A DNA stretch of 64,000 nt from JBFHRE01 sp041746105 (GTDB lineage Bacteria > Actinomycetota > Acidimicrobiia > Spongiisociales > ZC4RG35), in the NCBI GenBank assembly GCA_041746105.1, contig JBGTHP010000009.1, forward strand, positions 1-64,000, read 5' to 3'. The notes beneath the pieces are model-generated. The model did no database searches, was not told the origin of the DNA, and was given only the letters and a program-made list of their open reading frames with translations. This document shows positions 9,173 to 16,777 of the stretch, piece after piece. Position 1 is the first letter of the stretch. The number at the start of each line of letters is the position of its first letter. A program made the translations under genes and the position numbers.

Positions 9173-9209
9173 CATCAAAAAGAGGGGCCACTCAAGTGAC
9201 CCCCCTCTT
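9173..9209 (-). terminator. Intrinsic terminator of the sigma-factor gene
   Basis: Read on the minus strand, aagaggggg...cccctctt forms an 8-bp GC-rich stem with some inner pairing, followed directly by CTTTTTGATG, a T-run. It lies about 25 bases beyond the sigma-factor stop and before livH, so it should separate the two transcripts. Confidence 0.8.
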
Positions 9210-9231
9210 CAGGCTCCAATTCGAAGCCGAC

Positions 9232-10227
9232 TCAGATCAGATCTTGTTCCCTGATCCCGAACGACGGGTGACGGAGGCGGCACAGCGCCAGCTTCTCTAG
9301 CTGACGAATTCGCTCCCTGGTCAAGTTGAACTCGTCACCGATCTCTTCGAGGGTGCGCGGCACCCCGTCGTAGAACCCATAACGCAGCGCCAGGATCCGC
9401 CCCTCACGCTGAGGCAGCCGGTCGATCGACTTCCTGAGGGAATCGGCGACGTCCATCTCTTCTGTGATCTGCACCGGGTCGGCCGCGTCTGCATCTTCGA
9501 TGAAGTCACCGAGCTGGGCGCCGTCTTCTCCAATGGGCTGTTCCAGCGAGACGGTGTCCGCGACGCCAAGCGCAAGCTCAACCTTGTCAACCGTGACGCC
9601 CGCCTCTTCCGCGATCTCCTCTGGGCGAGGATCCCGACCAAGCTCTGCCTTGAGACTGGCCTGGGCTGCTCTGACCGCCGCCAAAGTGTCATGGAGGTGG
9701 ACCGGGATGCGAACGGTCCGAGACTTGTCGGCGATGGCCCGCGTGATCGCCTGTCGGATCCACCAGGTGGCATAGGTCGAGAACTTGAAACCTTTTCGCC
9801 AGTCGAACTTCTCGACGGCGCGGATCAATCCAAGGTTCCCTTCCTGGATCAGATCGAGAAAGTCGATCCCCGAGGTGTTGGCGTAGCGCCGGGCGTTGGC
9901 GACGACCAAACGGAGGTTGGCCGTGAGGAATGCGTCCTTGGCCTCTCGCCCTTTGCGTTCGAAACGCCTCAGTTCGATTTCTTGTTTCTTGTCCTTGAAA
10001 TCGCCCTTTTCCAACCGAATCCCGGCCTCTTCGCCGGATTCGATCATCTGGGCCAATTCGACTTCCTGCTCGGCCGTGAGCAACTCGTACTCACCGATTG
10101 CGGTGAGATACTGCGAAACCAGATCGGTCGTGAGACGTCCCCGCTCGTCTGTGATCTTGCTGACCACCGATTTTTTCGCCTTATCGGCGGTCTTCGGGGT
10201 CTCCTTGCGGGCGTCCGTGGCCGTCAA
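9232..10227 (-). CDS. RNA polymerase sigma-70 factor, RpoD/SigB-like (group 1 or 2)
   Basis: A 331-residue sigma factor. Region 1.2 begins at SQYLTAIGEYELLTAEQE, region 2.1-2.2 has ANLRLVVANARRYANTSG and FLDLIQEGNLGLIRAVEKFD, region 2.3-2.4 has FSTYATWWIRQAITRAIADK, region 3 has GRDPRPEEIAEEAGV, and region 4.2 ends in the DNA-reading helix LTRERIRQLEKLAL. There is no long region 1.1, so it could be the housekeeping factor of a small-sigma lineage or a RpoD-like alternative factor. The start is TTG with GGAGG 6 bases upstream; no better codon exists nearby. It is a single gene with its own terminator. Confidence 0.92.
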   Translation of the reverse strand: MTATDARKETPKTADKAKKSVVSKITDERGRLTTDLVSQYLTAIGEYELLTAEQEVELAQMIESGEEAGIRLEKGDFKDKKQEIELRRFERKGREAKDAFLTANLRLVVANARRYANTSGIDFLDLIQEGNLGLIRAVEKFDWRKGFKFSTYATWWIRQAITRAIADKSRTVRIPVHLHDTLAAVRAAQASLKAELGRDPRPEEIAEEAGVTVDKVELALGVADTVSLEQPIGEDGAQLGDFIEDADAADPVQITEEMDVADSLRKSIDRLPQREGRILALRYGFYDGVPRTLEEIGDEFNLTRERIRQLEKLALCRLRHPSFGIREQDLI

Positions 10228-10446
10228 ACTCTACCTCCAGATATTCATGCGCCAGAAACAACGAGAAGACTCGGAAACCCCCGGAACATCCGGAAAAACT
10301 CCGACGGCGAGGGCAATCGATCTGGCATCCCGCGCCTCTCTCACCGGGATCACACTATGACAGATAATCCCTGGTTTGTGAACCCCCCATCCGGATCGGT
10401 GTTCCCCGACCAGGGGTGAGGGACTCACCGACAACCCGCTTCAGCT

Positions 10447-10478
10447 GTATCCACAGCCTATCCACATGGTTCTCCACA
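10447..10478 (+). promoter_or_regulatory. Three helically phased DnaA-box-like sites
   Basis: GTATCCACA (10447-10455), CTATCCACA (10458-10466) and TTCTCCACA (10470-10478) each differ from the DnaA box TTATCCACA at one base. All three point the same way, with starts 11 and 12 bases apart, about one helical turn. They sit in the gap between the sigma-factor start and the HAD gene start. Confidence 0.5.
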
Positions 10479-10513
10479 AGGTTGTCCCACCTGGCTGTTT
10501 ACAACAGCGGGGC

Positions 10514-11320
10514 ATGGCCAAATGTTCCTGCCAGGGTATCGTGCCTCTGGTGCCTGCGGCTGCCGCCTTCTTCGACCTCGATCGCACCCTGATCGCGGGA
10601 GCATCGATCTTCCCGCTGGCGGTGGAGGCATGGCGCGCCGGCATGATCACCAACGCCGACATTGCGAAGATGGCCGCCGAAGCCTTCGCATTTCTGGTTG
10701 CGGGGGACACCGGGAAAGGAAAATCCGACCAGTTGAGAACCGAGATCCTGGCCAGGGTGGCGGGGGTCGAGGTTGAAAAGCTCACAGAGGTGGGCCGCGA
10801 ATTGCTTCCAAAACTGGCCAACCGGGTCAGGCCAGAGTCCAAGAATCTCATAGAACGCCATCGCAAGGCCGAAAGGGACACGTGGATCGTCTCGGCTTCC
10901 CCTCAGGAGATCGTAGAGCCGCTGGCCGCCGCCCTCGGGATGACAGGAGCCATCGGTACCCAAGGCAAAATCGTTGACGGCCGTTACACCGAGGAACTGG
11001 CGCGACCCTTTGTGTACGGGGAGGGCAAGGCCGACGCCATCCGGTCCGTCGCCGACGAGCGCGGATACAGCCTTGCCGACTGTTATGCCTACACCGACTC
11101 GATCTCAGACCTTCCGATGATGGATCTCGTTGGGCACCCGATCGCGGTCAACCCGGACGGTGACCTGGCCGAACTCGCCCGCGAACGCGGATGGGCCGTC
11201 GTAGCGTTCGCCCAGCGCACGAAACGGGCGGTGATCGTCGGAGCAGCCTCCACCGCGGCGGTAGGCGGCTCGGTCGGTTTCTACTTCCTCGGCCGGCGCC
11301 ACGGACGGTCGAGCGGTTGA
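10514..11320 (+). CDS. HAD-superfamily IB phosphatase (SerB-like) with C-terminal membrane anchor
   Basis: A hydrolase of about 268 residues. Motif I is FFDLDRTLI (nucleophile and acid Asp), motif II is WIVSASP, and the motif III/IV area is GKADAIRSVADERG followed by AYTDSISDLPMMDLVG, the pattern of the HAD-IB family that contains phosphoserine phosphatase and lysophospholipid-type phosphatases. A hydrophobic stretch near the C-terminus (VIVGAASTAAVGGSVGFYFL) followed by RRHGR suggests membrane anchoring. The start is uncertain: ATG 10514 is given, but GTG 10541 would begin 10 residues before motif I as in many relatives. DnaA-box-like sites lie just upstream. The substrate cannot be told. 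Confidence 0.82.
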   Translation: MAKCSCQGIVPLVPAAAAFFDLDRTLIAGASIFPLAVEAWRAGMITNADIAKMAAEAFAFLVAGDTGKGKSDQLRTEILARVAGVEVEKLTEVGRELLPKLANRVRPESKNLIERHRKAERDTWIVSASPQEIVEPLAAALGMTGAIGTQGKIVDGRYTEELARPFVYGEGKADAIRSVADERGYSLADCYAYTDSISDLPMMDLVGHPIAVNPDGDLAELARERGWAVVAFAQRTKRAVIVGAASTAAVGGSVGFYFLGRRHGRSSG

Positions 11321-11350
11321 CCAACGGATTCGTTCTTCTACCGTTGACCT

Positions 11351-13387
11351 ATGTCCAACCGGCTGGCAGCATCAACATCGCCATACCTACAACAGCATCG
11401 GGATAACCCTGTCGACTGGTACGAGTGGGGCGAATCGGCTTTCGCCGAAGCAAAACGCCGCAACGTGCCGATCTTGCTCTCGGTTGGTTATTCGGCGTGT
11501 CATTGGTGCCATGTCATGGCTCACGAGTCATTCGAAGACGAAGAAACCGCCGCCGAGATGAATGCCGGGTTCGTCAACATCAAAGTCGACCGCGAAGAAC
11601 GCCCCGATGTCGACGCCGTCTACATGGAGGCAGTACAGGCAACTACGGGGCGTGGTGGCTGGCCGATGACGGTGTTTTTGACACCCGATGCCCAGCCCAT
11701 CTTTGCAGGAACTTATTTCCCGGCTCACGACCATCACGGAATGCCGTCGTTTCGGAGGGTCCTGGCGGCCGTGACGGAGGCATGGTCGGAGCGCCCCGAC
11801 GAAGCCGTTGCCCAAGGAACCAGGCTCTCCGCCGCCATCGACCGGCGGCTTCCTTCAACAGATGAACTCCCCACAGATTCACAGATCGCGGGAGCGTATC
11901 GATCGATCGCAGACAGCTATGACCCTGTCAACGGCGGCATCGGCGGCGCGCCCAAGTTCCCCCAACAACCGGTACTCGAGTTCCTTTTGCGGATCATCCA
12001 CCATCCATGGGCCGACCAAGCGGCCCCCATGCTCGGGTTCACGTTGGAAAAGATGGCGAACGGCGGGATCTACGACCAGGTCGGCTTCGGGTTCTCGCGG
12101 TATGCAGTTGATGACGTCTGGCTCGTCCCGCACTTCGAAAAGATGCTCTACGACAACGCCCAAATGGCCCGTTTGTACCTATGGGCAGGCATCGAGTTGG
12201 CCAACGAGTCATTCCTGCGAACGGCCACCGAAACTCTCGAATATCTGCGTCGCGATCTACGTCACGAAGACGGTGGCTTCTATTCGGCAGAGGACGCCGA
12301 TTCCGAGGGCGAAGAGGGCAAGTTCTATGTCTGGTCGAGTGACGAGTTCTTCGAGGTGGTTGGACCAACAGACGGGCCGGCGGCAGCCGCCTTTTTCGGG
12401 GTTTCGACCGGTGGGAACTTTGAAGGGACGAATATCCTCAATGTTGCCGTCCCGGCCGATCGCGTGGCCGCCGAGCACGGGATGAGCCTCGAGGAAACCA
12501 TGGCGGCGATCGAAAGGGCCAGGTCGGCCCTTTTTGAACGACGCAAGACCAGGATTCGTCCAGGGTTGGACCACAAGGTTCTCGCCTCTTGGAACGGGTT
12601 GGCGATCAGGGCTTTCGCCGAGGCCGGGGCCGCCCTCGACCGCCCCGACCTTCTGGCCGAGGCTGAAGCCGCCGCCAACTTCGTGCTGGGAAACATGAGG
12701 CGGCCCGACGGCCGCCTGGCCCGATCTTGGTCGGAGGGCCGGGTCGGCGTCGACGGTTTCCTCGAAGACCACGCCTCGATGGCTCTCGGGATGTTTTCGT
12801 TGTACATGGTCACAGGGAAGATCGATTGGTATCGGACCTCGTGCGACCTCGTCGATTTGATCATCGCGAGATTCGCCGATCCCGACGGTGGTTTCTACAC
12901 GACGGCCGACGACGCCCCACCTCTCATCAAACGACCCAAAGACCAGATGGACAACCCCCTGCCGTCGGGAAACTCGATGGCGGCCGAAGCGCTCTTTTTG
13001 CGGTCGCTGTTCACCGGCGAGGGCGAAATCCGAAACCATGCCGAAGCAACCGTCCGGTCTGGTGGTCTCCTCATCGAACGCTACCCGACGGCCGCCGGTC
13101 ATCTCCTGGCGGTGGCGTCCTCGATGATCGAAGGCGGCACCGAACTGGCAATTGTGGGACCAGACGCGGACTCTTTGGCGGGGGTGGCGTTCAAACGTTT
13201 TCGCCCGCATCTGGTCGTGGCCTCTGCCACAACCGCCGAGCATGTCGAAGTGGTGCCCCTCCTACGCGGCCGGTGGCGTGAAGACACGACCCTTGCATAC
13301 GTTTGTCGTGGATTTGTTTGTGACAACCCAACGAGTGAGCCTGCAAAAATGCTCGAATTGATCGACGGTCACTCTTCGAGGGCTTGA
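11351..13387 (+). CDS. DUF255 thioredoxin-like / AGE-fold protein (YyaL, SPATA20 family)
   Basis: A 678-residue protein of the YyaL family. The N-terminal ~160 residues are a thioredoxin-like DUF255 domain with the SACHWCHVMAHESFED motif (CxxC near residue 50) and GGWPMTVFLTPD. The remainder is an (alpha/alpha)6 toroid like N-acylglucosamine epimerases, with FEKMLYDNAQMARLY and KVLASWNGLAIRAF. The length matches the family, and no frame breaks are seen. Its function is not established; a redox-linked sugar or thiol role is often guessed. Its 3' end overlaps the ROK kinase gene on the other strand by 19 bases. Confidence 0.9.
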   Translation: MSNRLAASTSPYLQQHRDNPVDWYEWGESAFAEAKRRNVPILLSVGYSACHWCHVMAHESFEDEETAAEMNAGFVNIKVDREERPDVDAVYMEAVQATTGRGGWPMTVFLTPDAQPIFAGTYFPAHDHHGMPSFRRVLAAVTEAWSERPDEAVAQGTRLSAAIDRRLPSTDELPTDSQIAGAYRSIADSYDPVNGGIGGAPKFPQQPVLEFLLRIIHHPWADQAAPMLGFTLEKMANGGIYDQVGFGFSRYAVDDVWLVPHFEKMLYDNAQMARLYLWAGIELANESFLRTATETLEYLRRDLRHEDGGFYSAEDADSEGEEGKFYVWSSDEFFEVVGPTDGPAAAAFFGVSTGGNFEGTNILNVAVPADRVAAEHGMSLEETMAAIERARSALFERRKTRIRPGLDHKVLASWNGLAIRAFAEAGAALDRPDLLAEAEAAANFVLGNMRRPDGRLARSWSEGRVGVDGFLEDHASMALGMFSLYMVTGKIDWYRTSCDLVDLIIARFADPDGGFYTTADDAPPLIKRPKDQMDNPLPSGNSMAAEALFLRSLFTGEGEIRNHAEATVRSGGLLIERYPTAAGHLLAVASSMIEGGTELAIVGPDADSLAGVAFKRFRPHLVVASATTAEHVEVVPLLRGRWREDTTLAYVCRGFVCDNPTSEPAKMLELIDGHSSRA

Positions 13388-14244
13388 GCCGCCAGCAACA
13401 AAGCCCCGGCCAATCCCGAGTCACCACCAAGACCGGGTGGCACCAGATACCCAGATCGATGGCCATCCTGAATTGCGTAACCATTCATCTCGGCGCGCAT
13501 ACAGTCGCCGGCGGCTTCGAGCAGACCTGGCATCGCCATCACGCCGCCGCCCACGATCACGCGTTGCGGAGCGAGGGCATATGTGATCGCCAGAAGGCCG
13601 GAGCCGAGATAATGCCCAAGGGTTGGGAGCACGGCGATCCCCGACCCGGCCAGTTCGGCCCCTGGGCGACCCCATCGTGCCTCGATCGCCGGACCTGAAA
13701 TCATTCCTTCCAGACAATCGCCGTGATACGGACAGTTTCCGGCGAAGTCATCACCGTCGAGTCGCCGCACCGGAATATGACCCATCTCGGCGTGGACCAA
13801 TCCGGGCACCGGGCGACCTTCGATCACCTGACCGGCGCCTACCCCCGTGCCAACCGTGATGTAGACGAGGTTGTCGACACCGCGTCCTGACCCTGCCGCC
13901 CATTCGCCGAGGGCGGCGCCGACCACATCGGTCACAAATCCGACCGGGACCGACAAAGAAGAGAATGCGCCAACGAGATCGAATCCGTTCCATCCCTTCT
14001 TGGGAGTTGTGGTGATGGTCCCAAAATCGGGGTGGTCTCTACGTAACTCCACCGGACCAAACGACGCTATCCCCAAAGCGGTCAGGGGACCATATGAGGA
14101 GAAGAACTCGAGAACGCCGGGCATCGTCGTCTCGGGGTCCGTTGTATCGAAGCGTGCTCTGTGATGGATGTCCGTCGGGCCCGAACCCACCGCTGCCACC
14201 ACCTTTGTCCCGCCGGCCTCGACGCCTCCAAGTAGACCACGCAT
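13369..14244 (-). CDS. ROK-family sugar kinase, fructokinase-like
   Basis: A 291-residue ROK kinase that should phosphorylate a hexose with ATP. The N-terminal phosphate loop is GGVEAGGTKVV, the sugar-binding part contains VHAEMGHIPVRR, and the zinc site CPYHGDCLEGMISGPA matches the fructokinase subgroup (ScrK/GmuE-like). A C-terminal ATP-site motif (VIVGGGVM) is present. The ATG at 14244 is preferred; no clear ribosome site precedes it, so it may be leaderless or coupled to cysM 54 bases upstream. It sits at the 3' end of the sulfur operon, which does not explain its role. Confidence 0.85.
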   Translation of the reverse strand: MRGLLGGVEAGGTKVVAAVGSGPTDIHHRARFDTTDPETTMPGVLEFFSSYGPLTALGIASFGPVELRRDHPDFGTITTTPKKGWNGFDLVGAFSSLSVPVGFVTDVVGAALGEWAAGSGRGVDNLVYITVGTGVGAGQVIEGRPVPGLVHAEMGHIPVRRLDGDDFAGNCPYHGDCLEGMISGPAIEARWGRPGAELAGSGIAVLPTLGHYLGSGLLAITYALAPQRVIVGGGVMAMPGLLEAAGDCMRAEMNGYAIQDGHRSGYLVPPGLGGDSGLAGALLLAAQALEE

Positions 14245-14298
14245 GCGGCGAGAGGATAAAGGCAACGCGCCATGGTTCGCCCATTCGGTTTGGTCGTG

Positions 14299-15240
14299 TC
14301 ACCAAAGTGTGGTGTCGGAGAGTTCCTCGCCCTGAGCCCCAGATGCACCGAAGAGCCCTGTCGATAGGTATTTCCAGCCGGCATCGGGCAGGACCGTGAC
14401 CACAACCGACCCTGGTTCGAGACGCGCCGCGACCTTGAGCGCAGCATGAACCGCCGCGCCCGAACTGGGCCCCACGAACAAGCCCTCTTCTGACATGAGT
14501 CGTCTCGCCATGGAGATCGATGCTTCTGTCCTCACCAGTAGTTTGGCGTCAAGGACCGACGGGTCGAAGACAGGAGGCACGTATCCGTCAGACAAGGATC
14601 GAAGCCCCTGTATCGCCTCACCGACCGGTGGTTCGGCCGCCACCACCACGGTGCCAGGGTGGGCGAGGGCGAGGTGGCGGGCGACGCCTGTGATCGTCCC
14701 ACCCGTTCCCAACGCCGCCACAAAGGCGTCGAGTCTGCTGACGCCATATGCGGCCAATCCTGCCGAGATCTCCGGTCCGGTTGTCAACCTGTGGGCCTCG
14801 GGATTCGCCTGGTTGGCGTACTGATGGAGCATCAGGTAGCCGCCTGCCTCCGCCATCTCATCGGCCCGGCGTACCGCCCCGTTTGACCCTTCCGCCCCGG
14901 GGCTGAATATGACTTCGGCACCCAGGGCCGACAGGAGCGCCAGCCTCTCGGTGGTCACGTTATCGGGGAGGATGACGGTGAACGGCACCTCATGAAGCCG
15001 AGCGATCCGGGCGATGGCAATCCCGGTGTTGCCCGACGAAGCCTCAAGCAACCGCACTCCCGGCTGCAACAGACCCCCCGACTTGGCGGCATCGAACATC
15101 GCGGCTGCCACCCGGTCTTTGACAGAACCAGTCGGAAGATGCCACTCGCATTTGGCAAAAATCCGGACCCCGGGCGGAGCAATACGCTCCAGATGGACGA
15201 GCGGGGTGGCATGCACCCCGTACTCGGAGAACGGCGTCAT
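14299..15240 (-). CDS. cysM: Cysteine synthase CysM (CysO-thiocarboxylate dependent)
   Basis: A 313-residue fold-type II PLP enzyme. The lysine that binds PLP is K41 in PTGSVKDR, the substrate loop is EASSGNTGIAIA, and the phosphate-binding loop is LGTGGTITG. In mycobacteria CysM uses O-phosphoserine and the thiocarboxylate of CysO to build a CysO-cysteine adduct. The adjacent cysO (4-base ATGA overlap) and mec genes make that function much more likely here than ordinary O-acetylserine sulfhydrylase. The start is fixed by the overlap. Confidence 0.92.
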   Translation of the reverse strand: MTPFSEYGVHATPLVHLERIAPPGVRIFAKCEWHLPTGSVKDRVAAAMFDAAKSGGLLQPGVRLLEASSGNTGIAIARIARLHEVPFTVILPDNVTTERLALLSALGAEVIFSPGAEGSNGAVRRADEMAEAGGYLMLHQYANQANPEAHRLTTGPEISAGLAAYGVSRLDAFVAALGTGGTITGVARHLALAHPGTVVVAAEPPVGEAIQGLRSLSDGYVPPVFDPSVLDAKLLVRTEASISMARRLMSEEGLFVGPSSGAAVHAALKVAARLEPGSVVVTVLPDAGWKYLSTGLFGASGAQGEELSDTTLW

Positions 15241-15512
15241 CCGCCGGCCACGGCGGGAAGAATCGTGATCTCTGATCGGTCGGCGACAGGTGTGTCGAGG
15301 CCTCCGAGGTAACGGATGTCTTCATCGTCGAGGAATACGTTGACGAAGATAGGCAGGCTTCCGTCGGGCGCCAGGAGCTGTTGTCCGAGTTTGGGGTGTC
15401 GAGTCGCCACGTCCTTGAAGACGTCGCCGATGGTCGCTCCCACCGCACTGAGCTTGCGCGCCCCGTCGGCGTGGGGCCGAAGGATCGTCGGGATCGAAAT
15501 GGTTGTGTTCAT
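15237..15512 (-). CDS. cysO: Sulfur-carrier protein CysO (ThiS/MoaD family)
   Basis: A 91-residue ubiquitin-like carrier ending ...ILPAVAGG. The C-terminal Gly-Gly is the site that is adenylated and turned into a thiocarboxylate. The core GATIGDVFKDVATRHPKLGQQ and NVFLDDEDIRYLGGLDT matches CysO. The ATG at 15512 has AGGAG 7 bases upstream; the frame extends to 15551 without support. It lies between mec and cysM in the order known from Mycobacterium tuberculosis (mec-cysO-cysM), and it overlaps cysM by 4 bases. Confidence 0.93.
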   Translation of the reverse strand: MNTTISIPTILRPHADGARKLSAVGATIGDVFKDVATRHPKLGQQLLAPDGSLPIFVNVFLDDEDIRYLGGLDTPVADRSEITILPAVAGG

Positions 15513-15531
15513 CGTTCTTCTCCTGTTTGGG

Positions 15532-15987
15532 TCAATGCTTGAAGTCGGCAAGTGTCGGGATCGGGGCCAGGGTGAGCGAGTCCGGTGAGAACTCGAGTGT
15601 CATTTCTGTGACCGCCCCGCCCACGATGCGAAATCCCCTGATCTCCGGTCGGGCGTTGTGCTCCATCCCCACCAGGAGATAGAGCCACTCCTGATCGGCT
15701 GCCAGGCGGATGTCGGTCGGTGACGGGTAGGCGCCGGTCTGCGGGTGCGAGTGGAACACGCCCACGAGATCCCACCCGGAGCGTTCGGCGTGCCTCAACG
15801 AGCGAAAGTGTTCCTCGGGATCGATCGTGTAGTTGGTCGGGGAGTGAAGGATGTTGGTGAGCGGGTATGCCATCCGCACATCGTCGCTCGCAGGGCCGGC
15901 CAGCAATCCGCAGGACTCCTCTGGATGACAGATCAAGGCGTTTGCCAGGATTGCCTGGCGGATTTGCGAGCGGATCAGAATCGCCAT
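15532..15987 (-). CDS. mec: CysO-cysteine peptidase Mec (JAMM zinc protease)
   Basis: A 151-residue metalloprotease of the JAB1/MPN/Mov34 type that cuts cysteine off the CysO C-terminus. The JAMM motif is complete: Glu in ESCGLLAG near residue 25 and HSHPQTGAYPSPTD (H-x-H-x7-S-x2-D) near residues 80-93. The start overlaps the stop of the upstream CxxC protein by one base (TGATG). Together with cysO and cysM it completes the cysteine-release step of the pathway. Confidence 0.92.
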   Translation of the reverse strand: MAILIRSQIRQAILANALICHPEESCGLLAGPASDDVRMAYPLTNILHSPTNYTIDPEEHFRSLRHAERSGWDLVGVFHSHPQTGAYPSPTDIRLAADQEWLYLLVGMEHNARPEIRGFRIVGGAVTEMTLEFSPDSLTLAPIPTLADFKH

Positions 15988-16310
15988 CAGCGCCCACCGG
16001 ACAGTCGTGTGGCCTCGAACACCGCGGCCCGGCCAGACCTTCGCCATGACTCGGATCCATCGGGTCGATGACCGACCAGAGTTGGCAGCGAGAACACTCC
16101 GAGATCGGCGGCGTCGGCCGCATCAACCACGATGTGAGGAACCCCCGAACGTTCCAGCACAGATCGAGCCATCGGGCACAAATTGCAGCCCTCGCCCACA
16201 ACCAGGGTCACGGTCGATGCCGGGAACGCCCGTCCCCGGTGTTCGAATGCGTACACGACAAACCACGCCAACGCAGCCACACCCAGCAGAACCAAAAGCC
16301 GGCCGCTCAA
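15987..16310 (-). CDS. Membrane-anchored thioredoxin/glutaredoxin-like CxxC protein
   Basis: A 107-residue protein with one N-terminal membrane segment (LLVLLGVAALAWFVVYAF) and a thioredoxin-fold domain holding VGEGCNLCPMARSVLER (CxxC) and the cis-proline-like loop VFSLPTLVG. The orientation is probably N-in, which would put the redox site outside the membrane, but this is inference. It overlaps DUF4395 upstream by 4 bases and mec downstream by 1 base, so it is firmly inside the sulfur operon. It could keep a partner's thiols reduced or move sulfur; the sequence does not decide. Confidence 0.75.
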   Translation of the reverse strand: MSGRLLVLLGVAALAWFVVYAFEHRGRAFPASTVTLVVGEGCNLCPMARSVLERSGVPHIVVDAADAADLGVFSLPTLVGHRPDGSESWRRSGRAAVFEATRLSGGR

Positions 16311-16711
16311 CGCGCCACGACCTTTTCATAGAAGACGCAGCCCACACAAATTCGGCTGACGGCCGCCAGCCCGGAGAGAGCCGTGACGACCAGGGTCAAC
16401 CCCCATCCAAGGCCGGCGAAACCCAACCACAAGGCGAGGGCCGCCGTACCCAAGAATCCCGCTCCGATCAACTGAGCGAATTTGGGTGGCGCCGCATGTT
16501 CTGTGACGACAGGGCCCTGCAACCTCGGACGTATCAGCTTGGTGTAGATCAGCGTGAGCGGGGCCATCGAAGGACCGCCTGCCCATGAGACGGCGAGTAC
16601 GAGGAACACCGCGGCCACGAGCCAGGTCTGGTCGAGGACAAAGGCGGTGGCAGTGAGAACCGCCACGACGGTTTGGTTGAATCTTGGAACATTCACATCG
16701 ACGAGTTGCAT
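16307..16711 (-). CDS. DUF4395 membrane protein
   Basis: A 134-residue integral membrane protein with about four hydrophobic segments. It matches DUF4395 by VDVNVPRFNQTVVAVLT at the N-terminus and the terminal CVGCVFYEKVV motif, a CxxC near the membrane surface. Such proteins are often next to thioredoxin-like genes in actinobacteria, and here the next gene is exactly that, with a 4-base overlap. The two CxxC motifs suggest a thiol relay between the two proteins. No function has been assigned to the family that I know of. Confidence 0.8.
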   Translation of the reverse strand: MQLVDVNVPRFNQTVVAVLTATAFVLDQTWLVAAVFLVLAVSWAGGPSMAPLTLIYTKLIRPRLQGPVVTEHAAPPKFAQLIGAGFLGTAALALWLGFAGLGWGLTLVVTALSGLAAVSRICVGCVFYEKVVAR

Positions 16712-16777
16712 GTACGACTCCTCAGCGGGTCGGGCCGATAGCCCGAGAGCGGATGGGGGCTGGGGAGGCCGGAGCGG

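Noticed and set aside
10441..10500. Replication origin
   Set aside because: Three DnaA-box-like sites are present, but there is no dnaA, dnaN or AT-rich region nearby.
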